The notes under the pieces were generated by a model. That model did no database searches. It saw only the letters and a program-made list of their open reading frames with translations, and was not told where the DNA came from. Positions 1 through 6,534 of a DNA stretch of 7,990 nt are shown here, piece by piece (the stretch's first letter is position 1; every line of letters begins with the position of its first letter). The stretch covers positions 2,975-10,964 of the forward strand of contig CAJUNM010000046.1 of the NCBI GenBank assembly GCA_910587805.1, in the 5' to 3' direction. Both the position numbers and the translations under genes were made by a program. Source of the stretch: an uncultured Christensenellaceae bacterium (GTDB lineage Bacteria > Bacillota > Clostridia > Christensenellales > Pumilibacteraceae).

Positions 1-228
1 GCCGCCGATTAGTAAACTCGTGCGCCGACCTTGCTGCACGTTTGCTCACCGTCGTCGTTGCTTTCCCTTGATGCAGCGCGGCTAAGGCTGCGGCAAACGC
101 GCCTTGACGGAGAACAAACGTTCGACGCGATTTCGGCGCGTCGTTTCCTATCGTCGGCGTATAACCGCGAAATAATCAACGTATATATATTTACGAAAGT
201 TTTACAAACGAACGCCTAAACGGTAAAA
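1..228. other. Non-coding leader upstream of gpmI, possible dispersed-repeat remnant
   Basis: I see no supportable gene here. A 62-codon plus-strand frame at 31-219 opens with TTG, has no Shine-Dalgarno site before it and has a low-complexity, Arg/Leu/Ser-rich translation. On the minus strand a frame of more than 50 codons runs to the window edge without a stop (roughly 180 down to 1) but has no credible start. Two strands both open over GC-rich sequence, followed by an AT-rich stretch at 166-230, fit an intergenic repeat element or a decayed gene end. The AT-rich part contains TATAAC at 160-165 and TATATT at 186-191, but neither has a matching -35 box, so I do not call the gpmI promoter. Confidence 0.25.
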
Positions 229-234
229 GAGAGG
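229..234 (+). promoter_or_regulatory. Ribosome binding site of gpmI
   Basis: GAGAGG lies 8 nt before the ATG at 243. It fixes that ATG as the start and gives the short N-terminus MNALIILDGFG, which places the first metal ligand at Asp8. Confidence 0.75.
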
Positions 235-242
235 TAAAGATA

Positions 243-1754
243 ATGAACGCATTGATCATACTCGACGGGTTCGGACAAGCGTCCGAAACATACGGCAACG
301 CCATTGCACAGGCAAAAAAGCCGTTCTACGATTCGCTTATTCAAAAGTATCCGCACACGCTAATAAACGCGTCGGGCTATGCCGTCGGTTTGCCCGAAGG
401 ACAAATGGGCAACAGCGAGGTCGGACATCTCAATCTCGGCGCGGGCAGGGTCGTGTATCAGGACATCACCACTATAGACGACGCGATAAAGAACGGGTCT
501 TTCAATGAGAACGCCGCGTTCAATCATGCAATAGCGACGGTAAATCGCAACGATTCCACGCTTCATCTCGTCGGATTGTTGAGCAACGGCGGAGTTCACA
601 GTATGAATACGCATCTTTACGCCTTGCTCAAGCTGTGCAAACTTCGCGGCGTTAAGAACGTGTGCGTGCATGCGATCACCGACGGCAGAGACGTTCCGCC
701 CGATTCGGGCAGAAGCTTTGTGAACGAGCTTGCGGATAAGATCGCCGAGATCGGAGTGGGCAAGATAGCTACCGTGGTCGGCAGATATTACTACATGGAC
801 AGAGACAACCGTTGGGAGCGCGTCGCGCGCGGCTACAATGCTGTTTTCGCCGCGCAAGGCAAGCATTTTTCAAACGCCGATGCGGCAATGGCTGCGAGCT
901 ATGCGGCGAGCGTAATGGACGAGTTTGTCGAGCCTGCGGTAATAGGCGATTATTCGGGCGTAAACGACGGCGACGCGATCATATTCTATAATTTCCGCGC
1001 CGACCGCGCGCGTCAGATCTCGCACGCTATAACCGAACCGAACTTCGATAAGTTCGAGCGTGCGGGCGGATACAAAAAGGTAACGTACGTCGGCATGACG
1101 CAGTACGACGTTACGCTCGAGAATATAGAAACGGCTTTTCCGCCGCGTCGGCTCAAAAACACGCTCGGCGAGTATCTCGCGAGTAAGGGCTTGACGCAAG
1201 CCCGCGTTGCGGAGACCGAAAAATACGCGCACGTCACGTTCTTTTTCAACGGCGGCGTGGAAAAAGCGAACGACGGCGAAACGCGCGTGCTCGTTGCAAG
1301 CCCCAAAGTGGCAACGTACGACCTTCAGCCCGAAATGAGCGCGTATGAGGTCGCGGACAAAGCTGTCGAACAGATCGAAAGCGGCAAGGACGTTTTGATC
1401 CTTAACTTTGCAAACTGCGATATGGTCGGGCATACGGGCGTGCTCAACGCCGCAGTTAAAGCCGTCGAGGCTGTAGACGAATGTCTAAAAAAGGTAGTCG
1501 AGGCAATTTGGCGTTCGGGCGGTACTGCGATAGTGACGGCGGACCACGGCAACGCCGAGGTCATGCAGTTCGAGGGCGGTTCGCCGTGCACGTCGCATAC
1601 AACCAACCTCGTGCCGTTGATCGTAGCGGGCGATAAGTATGTAGGCGCGAAGCTTAAGGACGGCAAAGCGCTTTGCGACGTCGCGCCCACTCTGCTCGAT
1701 ATTATGGGCGTAAGTAAGCCCGCCGAAATGACGGGCGAAAGCATAATCGAATAA
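243..1754 (+). CDS. gpmI: 2,3-bisphosphoglycerate-independent phosphoglycerate mutase
   Basis: Cytosolic enzyme that interconverts 3-phosphoglycerate and 2-phosphoglycerate in glycolysis and gluconeogenesis, using two metal ions (usually Mn2+) and a phosphoserine intermediate. At 503 aa it is close to the usual length of about 505-515. Family motifs are in order: DGFG with Asp8; GNSEVGH at 56-62 with the nucleophile Ser58; NGGVHS with His119; TDGRD with Arg149; GRYYYMDRDNRW with Arg181 and Arg187; FRADRAR with Arg252 and Arg255; ETEKYAH with Lys327; NCDMVGH with Asp393 and His397; TADHGNAE with Asp434 and His435; SHTTN with His452. These match the residues known from the Geobacillus enzyme, so it should be active. 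The phosphatase (sulfatase-fold) part is formed by the two ends of the chain, and the phosphotransferase domain is inserted between them. Inside this window it is alone on its strand and ends 33 nt before a terminator hairpin. Its usual glycolytic neighbours (gap, pgk, tpi), if present, would lie beyond the left edge, but the leader shows no gene end. Confidence 0.97.
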   Translation: MNALIILDGFGQASETYGNAIAQAKKPFYDSLIQKYPHTLINASGYAVGLPEGQMGNSEVGHLNLGAGRVVYQDITTIDDAIKNGSFNENAAFNHAIATVNRNDSTLHLVGLLSNGGVHSMNTHLYALLKLCKLRGVKNVCVHAITDGRDVPPDSGRSFVNELADKIAEIGVGKIATVVGRYYYMDRDNRWERVARGYNAVFAAQGKHFSNADAAMAASYAASVMDEFVEPAVIGDYSGVNDGDAIIFYNFRADRARQISHAITEPNFDKFERAGGYKKVTYVGMTQYDVTLENIETAFPPRRLKNTLGEYLASKGLTQARVAETEKYAHVTFFFNGGVEKANDGETRVLVASPKVATYDLQPEMSAYEVADKAVEQIESGKDVLILNFANCDMVGHTGVLNAAVKAVEAVDECLKKVVEAIWRSGGTAIVTADHGNAEVMQFEGGSPCTSHTTNLVPLIVAGDKYVGAKLKDGKALCDVAPTLLDIMGVSKPAEMTGESIIE

Positions 1755-1786
1755 ATAGCGATTGTTCGGTAAAATATTCGCAACAT

Positions 1787-1823
1787 AAAAAGAGATAAGA
1801 CTTTAGCGGTTTTATCTCTTTTT
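1787..1823. terminator. Bidirectional intrinsic terminator between gpmI and clc
   Basis: Perfect 12-nt inverted repeat: AAAAAGAGATAA (1787-1798) and TTATCTCTTTTT (1812-1823). The stem can extend inward by G-T, A-T and C-G pairs, leaving a loop of about 7 nt. Because the arms begin with A5 and end with T5, the transcript ends in a U run on either strand. It sits 33 nt after the gpmI stop and about 125 nt after the clc stop, which suits shared use by two converging transcription units. The stem is AT-rich and therefore weaker than a typical GC-rich terminator. Confidence 0.8.
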
Positions 1824-1948
1824 GTTTTGTATTGATATTATTTAGAAAAATACTCTGACTGCGACGGCTGTGTGAAATAACGGAATAGCCGTTTCGCGGC
1901 ATTAAGGCAGGGATTTCTCGCGACGCATAGGACACAAACCAAACCGAA
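1824..1948. other. Intergenic stretch downstream of clc
   Basis: This 125-nt gap between the clc stop and the terminator contains no credible ORF. A 6-bp inverted repeat, ACGGCT at 1864-1869 and AGCCGT at 1887-1892, has a 17-nt spacer and is weak. The GC-rich block at about 1855-1930 differs from the AT-rich terminator flank and could be a remnant of an interspersed repeat; this is an impression only. Confidence 0.25.
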
Positions 1949-3541
1949 CTAATTATTCTGTACTTCCACGTATTCGTCGAGTTTTTGCATAAACTCGTCG
2001 GGATCGACGCTTTCGGCGGAGAAGGTGAGCACGTCGCCCGTAAGCAGCTTCGTTTCACCGTCCGGTACGCATTCGCGCCCGTCGCGCTTCAAGCCGATTA
2101 CAAGCGTGTTATACGGCCAGAGTATATTGCGCACACGTCGACGCGCTATCGGCGAACCGTCGCGCACAACGCCTGTGACGGTCATATTTTTTGCGTTCGG
2201 GATGGGGTTTTCCGCTTGCAGTTTTTCGAGCATGGTCTCGTACAGCGGATCGGTCTTTGTGAGTTCCGCTATCACCGACGCGACGGTGATAGCGATAAGG
2301 CAAGGCAACAGATTGACATAGCTTGCCGTCAGCTCGAGCGACAGCGCAAGCGCGGTTATGGGCGCGCGCACCGACGCAGCGAAATATGCGCATATGCACA
2401 AGAGTACGATATTCGGCACGTATGCGGCATTCAGTCCGCACGCCGTGCACGCTTTGGCGGCTATGATTCCGATAAGCGCGCCGATGGCGATCATCGGTAT
2501 AAAGAGGCCGCCCGTAGCGCCGCTTCCGCTCGCTATCGACGTGGATACGAACCGTACGGCGAGCAGTGCGAACAGCAGTCCTATCGACATGCCGGCAAAC
2601 GCGTGCTCTATCAAAGCCTCGCCGCTGCCTGTCGCGATGGGTACGATCAGTCCGCAGACCGCCGCGAGCAGGAACGCGGGGAGCAGGCGCAGTATCGGGT
2701 TTTTGATCTTGCCGAAAAGCTTGCCGAGCGCGATCGTGCCGCGGTTGAACGCTATGCCGAATCCCGAGCAGACTAGTCCGCACAGCGCGGCTATGCCGCA
2801 AACTGCGGGCAGATCCTTGCCCGAAACAGGGCTTTGCTGCATGTATGAAAGCATCGCGTGCCCGTGCGCTACGCCTATATCGGCTAAGTACGGTACGTGC
2901 TCGAGTCCGAAAAATATCGCTTGGCTTGCCGCCACTGAGAATATGACCGCGGAGAGCGCGGATATGAGTATGTACGGCGAGAATCTGCGGTGCGCTTCCT
3001 CAAACGCGAAACACAATCCCGTAAGCGGCGCGTTGAATGCCGCCGCAAGCCCCGCGCATGCGCCGCCCGTAACGAGATAGCGCGAAAAACCGTCTTTCTT
3101 TTTTGCCGCGCTGCCGATGCCGTCGCCGATCAGTCCGCCTACGCCTACGCACGGTCCCTCCGAGCCGAGCGGCATGCCCGCAAGGAACGCAAGCAGACTG
3201 CCTACGATGAGCGCGGCTGCGGCTTTGAGCCACCCGACGCGCAGCATGCCGCGCGCTCGCGCTTCCGCGAGCGGTATGCCGCTGCCTTTTGCCGCGGCGC
3301 ACAGCGTTTGAACGACTGCCGTCAACAGACAGCACATGACCGAAAGTATAAGCACGCACGCCGCTACTAGCGGCATGTTGTTCATCTTGTATATTTCGGC
3401 GGAGAATGAAAACACTATTCGCGAACACACCAAAAAAAGGGACAGTACGATACCGCATACCGTCCCCGTAACGCAACCGTAAAACAACGGACGCAACGCC
3501 GAACCGCGCAGATCGTTTAAGAGTTTTCGCTTATTCGCCAT
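1949..3541 (-). CDS. CLC-type chloride/proton exchanger with C-terminal TrkA-C-like domain
   Basis: Polytopic inner-membrane protein of the CLC family, probably exchanging Cl- (or another anion) for H+. Numbering starts at the ATG ending at 3541 (530 aa). Motifs in order: KGSGIP at 85-90, whose Ser87 coordinates the central anion; PLGSEGP at 124-130, whose Glu128 is the external gating glutamate; FAFEEAH, whose Glu182 aligns with the internal proton-transfer glutamate (E203 of E. coli ClcA); GGLFIP at 345-350; and ELTASY, whose Tyr408 aligns with the anion-binding Tyr445. Keeping both glutamates points to an antiporter rather than a channel. Residues about 450-510 form a soluble domain (TVTGVVRDGSPIA, then a VPDGETKLLTGDVLTF segment) typical of TrkA-C/RCK-C regulatory domains. 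The gate motif has Ser where most members have Arg or Lys (GREGP/GKEGP). It is the last gene of the operon. The alternative ATG ending at 3550 would add three residues but has no spaced ribosome binding site. Confidence 0.93.
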   Translation of the reverse strand: MANKRKLLNDLRGSALRPLFYGCVTGTVCGIVLSLFLVCSRIVFSFSAEIYKMNNMPLVAACVLILSVMCCLLTAVVQTLCAAAKGSGIPLAEARARGMLRVGWLKAAAALIVGSLLAFLAGMPLGSEGPCVGVGGLIGDGIGSAAKKKDGFSRYLVTGGACAGLAAAFNAPLTGLCFAFEEAHRRFSPYILISALSAVIFSVAASQAIFFGLEHVPYLADIGVAHGHAMLSYMQQSPVSGKDLPAVCGIAALCGLVCSGFGIAFNRGTIALGKLFGKIKNPILRLLPAFLLAAVCGLIVPIATGSGEALIEHAFAGMSIGLLFALLAVRFVSTSIASGSGATGGLFIPMIAIGALIGIIAAKACTACGLNAAYVPNIVLLCICAYFAASVRAPITALALSLELTASYVNLLPCLIAITVASVIAELTKTDPLYETMLEKLQAENPIPNAKNMTVTGVVRDGSPIARRRVRNILWPYNTLVIGLKRDGRECVPDGETKLLTGDVLTFSAESVDPDEFMQKLDEYVEVQNN

Positions 3542-4124
3542 CGCCGTCATCCTTATTCGTCGAGTATTTCGTCATTGCCGATCTTCTCGGCGGGGCATGC
3601 CGTGCGGCTTGCTCGCCGTCCGAACGCGGTTGTGCGTTTGTGCGCGGCGTAGACGTAATAAACCGCGATCTGTCCGTTTCGCGCGACATTTGATAAGGTT
3701 TGGTTTCGGGGATCTCCACGGTGCGAATATTGTCGAGCGTGGTCGTTCTGCGCCGAGTTTCGCGCTTTTCTATGATAGTTGTTTTTTGATCCGGCTCGGT
3801 CGTAAGCTCGAGCGGAACGGTGGGCACGGGATCGGCAAATTGTTCGTCTTTGTCCTTGCGCACGTTTTGCCGATCGGAATATATCGGTTCTATGTCGAAG
3901 TTGACATCTTGTTCGGGCGCAAATCGTTCGTGAACATTTATTTCTCGCTCGGGCGATTCGCTCTGTTCGTAGTCTTTGCGGAACAGGAATTTGCGGAACG
4001 GCTTGTTCACGAATAACAAAATTATAAAAACGGTAAGCAGTACCGTGAGCATGACGAAAACGGTAAACGCTATCGCCATGCCGCCGTCGCTGCATATCAA
4101 GATTCTCATATTGTTTATTGCCAT
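3531..4124 (-). CDS. Single-pass membrane protein with long charged cytoplasmic tail, function unknown
   Basis: I do not recognise this 197-aa protein. One strongly hydrophobic helix spans about residues 16-40 and is followed at once by basic residues (KPFRKFLFRK, 41-50), so by the positive-inside rule the tail faces the cytoplasm and the short N-terminus faces out. Residues 51-197 have no hydrophobic core; they are rich in Glu, Asp, Arg, Lys, Thr and Pro and look disordered, with Thr/Arg clusters (RRRTTT at 124-129) that could be phosphorylated. There is no lipobox, although Cys11 precedes the helix. The start follows GGAGAG (4127-4132) at short spacing and comes 13 nt after the stop of the LtaS-type gene. 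The 3' end overlaps the start of clc by 11 nt. Its place between the envelope enzyme and the transporter suggests a scaffold or regulatory partner of a membrane neighbour, which is inference only. The frame is very probably real: it fills the gap exactly, and the hydrophobic-then-hydrophilic layout is coherent. Confidence 0.8.
   Translation of the reverse strand: MAINNMRILICSDGGMAIAFTVFVMLTVLLTVFIILLFVNKPFRKFLFRKDYEQSESPEREINVHERFAPEQDVNFDIEPIYSDRQNVRKDKDEQFADPVPTVPLELTTEPDQKTTIIEKRETRRRTTTLDNIRTVEIPETKPYQMSRETDRSRFITSTPRTNAQPRSDGEQAARHAPPRRSAMTKYSTNKDDGDGE
3550..3554 (-). promoter_or_regulatory. Ribosome binding site deciding the clc start
   Basis: On the minus strand AAGGA is followed by 8 nt and then ATG (3541-3539). 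The other in-frame ATG (3550-3548) overlaps this AAGGA directly, so it cannot use it. The site lies inside the last codons of the upstream gene, giving an 11-nt gene overlap and probable translational coupling. Confidence 0.65.
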
Positions 4125-4137
4125 GACTCTCCGCGTA

Positions 4138-6534
4138 TTACGTCAGCTCGCTTTCGCGGCGGACGTTATCATAGAACTTTTGCGAATTTTCGCCCTTGAA
4201 GTAGTCGCTCGCGAATATGCGGTTCACGTGCGAGATCTTGTTGAGCAATGTGAGCGATTTTTTTTCAACGTCGGCAATGTAATCGTCGTCGGCGTCGAGC
4301 GATTTATATATTATATGATTGATAGAGTTGAAGTAAAGCTTGTCCGTGACGAATTTGGAGTATGCGCGCGAATACAGCACCGACGAATTGTCGGGATCGA
4401 ATACCGTTGCGCCGTAATTGAGATTTGAAAACGATGTAACGCCCAAAAGATCGAGTATGGTCGGGAGAATATCCACTACGCATGTGAACTTGTTTATTAC
4501 GCGGTCGATCCCGTCGTCCGCAAGATCGCGGTTGCCGATCTTGATCATTACGGGTACGCGGTACAGTTTGGAATACTCGAGGTGATTTGTATAGTAGATG
4601 TTTTTCGCGTAGTTGCTGACGCCTTGATAGTACGCGTTGTGATCGCCGAAAAGCGTTATTATCGTTTTGTCGATAAGCGGGTTTCCGTCCTCGTCGGTAT
4701 GGGTCTTCAGATAATCGAGCATGATGCCGATCGCCTTGTCGAGATCCATGCCCGCCGCGCAGTAGTAACGGAGCGCCTGCGAGTTTTCGTTGTCTTTTAC
4801 GAGCGGCAAAAGACCGCATGCGTCGAGCTTGTCGTAGTATTCTTGCAAGTTCTCGCGGTACGCATACTGCCCGTGCTGGGTTATTGTGGTGACGTAAGTG
4901 TTGAAACGTCTGTTCGTAGGGAACATTTGTTCTTTGCACTTTTCAAACATGTCCGAATCGAGGTTGCGTTCGCCGAGTTCGCCGCCGCCTATGTCCTCGT
5001 TTTCGATATTCATATCTTCGGACGCGGTGTAGCTTTTGAACCCGAGCGCGCCGGTATGGTGCTTGTCGCGATTGTAGAAAATTCTTGTTCCGTCGTGGAA
5101 AGAATTGCTCTCCACATCGAACAGGTTTTTCATCATGTTCGGCAAGCTATAAGGTATGGCGTTATCGGGGTAGGCGTAGTTTATATATTGATCGACGAGC
5201 GGATAATTGCCGATTATCGACTTGTTCTCGGAGATGTCCGTTTTTTCGAGCGAATACGAATTGTTGAGGATCGCGGTGGAATTGCCGTCGTACAGCTCGT
5301 ACAGATTAGGATAAAGCGTGCGCAGCAACGCGCTGATTTGCTCGGCGTTGTCGAACAATACGGGTTCGGGTTTTAAGCCGGTGCGCACGGTCGCGCTTTT
5401 GATTTTGCACGATACGGGACGGCCGGTGCAAGTGCCCGTCGTTTCTATTTCCCAAGTGTCGCCGCTGTTGAGATTGTCTATATCGTCGCTGACGGCGCCG
5501 ACCTCGTTGCCTTCTGCGTCGTACAGCGCAAGCACTACGGTCGCGCCCTTGTTGTTTTCGATTTTTCTGTAATTGTACAGTGTGTTGTTTATCGCTTTTC
5601 CCGTAACGATCACTCTGTACAGACTGCCTTCGGGCACGGCGGTTATTTTAGTTTCCGTCAAGCGCAGCTTTATTTGCTTTGCGTAGCCGTTGGGGTAAAG
5701 TTCCTCGTCGCAAACGAACGTGAACCACTCGAAGCTTTCGCAAAGTATAGTTACGACGTTGTAGTCGGTGGCTTTGCCGTACATTACGGACGGGTTTGTC
5801 GTTTCTCTGTATATAAAGTCCGTAAGCTCCGCAGGGTCGCCGCCGTCGATCTTTGAAAACCACCAGCCGCGGGCAAGCTCGTTCGCCATGTTCCCGACCA
5901 TGCCTTTGTTTGAATACGTGCCCGTTTCGTTTTGGTACAGCTTGTAGCTGAGATCGTACGAATTGTAGTTGTAGTTATTCAATATCACAAGCAAAGAATC
6001 GCAAAGAACGACTATTACGAGTATTGCCGAGGTGAGCGCGGCGGTCCTGCGCGCGGAAAGCGGCGCGGGCATCTTTTTGATAAAGATGTAACCGACAGCG
6101 CCGTAAACGGAAATGATTATCGCCGAAACGAACGTGAACGCGAAATTGACGGGCACGCTTTCGAGAATGATCATTGCGTCGCGGCGCAGACTGATCATAG
6201 CATAGTCGAATACCGTGCCGTTGCTGTCGAATATGACCACAAAAAAGAAGTCGAGCATGTAGTGCAACAGTATAGCCGACATAAAGACCGCATAACGCGA
6301 TTTATGCCCCGGTAAGTACAGCGAGATCAAGCACACGAACGCGATAAACGTCAAAAACAGCCACGGCTCGGTCATGTAGAATTTGCCGGACGTGACAGCT
6401 ACGCCCGTAAGCTCTATCAATACCGAAACGAGGATATAACCCAACATCAAGTAATTGCGTTTCGCGCACTCGAGCGTCTTTTTGCCGAATTCGGCAAGCG
6501 ACGCTTTGACTTGTTCCTTGCTTTTTGTTTTCAT
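4138..6534 (-). CDS. LtaS-type phosphoglycerol transferase (sulfatase fold) with inserted FxLYD-like domain
   Basis: 798-aa membrane enzyme of the lipoteichoic acid synthase / phosphoglycerol transferase family, expected to move phosphoglycerol units from phosphatidylglycerol to an acceptor outside the cell. Five hydrophobic helices (about 29-48, 57-75, 81-103, 128-153, 165-187) precede an extracellular catalytic domain, as in LtaS. Active-site residues by comparison with S. aureus LtaS: Glu266 in ILCESFEW (E255), Thr432 in EKTDISE (T300 nucleophile), Asp631 and His632 in LFGDHN (D475, H476), His554 in ITQHGQY (H416), and the FYNRD motif with Arg489 (R356). Trp354 of LtaS is replaced by Tyr487. 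The distance from Glu266 to Thr432 is 166 residues against 45 in LtaS; the extra length is largely a beta-rich segment at about 286-386 resembling FxLYD (see findings). The frame stays open upstream to 6792, but that part is the shadow of the preceding gene. The ATG at 6534 overlaps the preceding TGA as ATGA and has GGTGAT (6541-6546) 6 nt upstream. The polymer made is not determined, and the protein is longer than LtaS (about 646 aa). Confidence 0.9.
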   Translation of the reverse strand: MKTKSKEQVKASLAEFGKKTLECAKRNYLMLGYILVSVLIELTGVAVTSGKFYMTEPWLFLTFIAFVCLISLYLPGHKSRYAVFMSAILLHYMLDFFFVVIFDSNGTVFDYAMISLRRDAMIILESVPVNFAFTFVSAIIISVYGAVGYIFIKKMPAPLSARRTAALTSAILVIVVLCDSLLVILNNYNYNSYDLSYKLYQNETGTYSNKGMVGNMANELARGWWFSKIDGGDPAELTDFIYRETTNPSVMYGKATDYNVVTILCESFEWFTFVCDEELYPNGYAKQIKLRLTETKITAVPEGSLYRVIVTGKAINNTLYNYRKIENNKGATVVLALYDAEGNEVGAVSDDIDNLNSGDTWEIETTGTCTGRPVSCKIKSATVRTGLKPEPVLFDNAEQISALLRTLYPNLYELYDGNSTAILNNSYSLEKTDISENKSIIGNYPLVDQYINYAYPDNAIPYSLPNMMKNLFDVESNSFHDGTRIFYNRDKHHTGALGFKSYTASEDMNIENEDIGGGELGERNLDSDMFEKCKEQMFPTNRRFNTYVTTITQHGQYAYRENLQEYYDKLDACGLLPLVKDNENSQALRYYCAAGMDLDKAIGIMLDYLKTHTDEDGNPLIDKTIITLFGDHNAYYQGVSNYAKNIYYTNHLEYSKLYRVPVMIKIGNRDLADDGIDRVINKFTCVVDILPTILDLLGVTSFSNLNYGATVFDPDNSSVLYSRAYSKFVTDKLYFNSINHIIYKSLDADDDYIADVEKKSLTLLNKISHVNRIFASDYFKGENSQKFYDNVRRESELT

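Noticed and set aside
104..165. gpmI promoter built from TTGACG (104-109) or TATAAC (160-165)
   Set aside because: TTGACG has no -10-like box at 16-18 nt, and TATAAC has no -35-like box at 16-18 nt.
31..219. 62-codon plus-strand ORF before gpmI
   Set aside because: It starts at TTG, has no ribosome binding site, and its translation is low-complexity with no recognisable motif.
360..1433. Long minus-strand ORFs opposite gpmI
   Set aside because: They are antisense readings of a conserved enzyme, with no support of their own.
1864..1892. Inverted repeat ACGGCT/AGCCGT as a second terminator for clc
   Set aside because: The stem is only 6 bp with a 17-nt spacer and no T run follows on either strand.
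1985..3370. Several long plus-strand ORFs opposite clc
   Set aside because: They are shadows of clc: Arg/Ala/Cys-rich translations produced by CpG-rich codons read on the other strand.
4261..4306. Acidic DADDDYIADVE stretch near the C-terminus of the LtaS-type protein, as an EF-hand-like calcium loop
   Set aside because: The spacing fails the EF-hand pattern: position 6 is Tyr rather than Gly and position 12 is Lys rather than Glu.
4582..5376. 264-codon plus-strand ORF opposite the LtaS-type gene
   Set aside because: It is antisense to well-conserved catalytic motifs, is Val/Arg-rich throughout, and has no ribosome binding site or recognisable domain.
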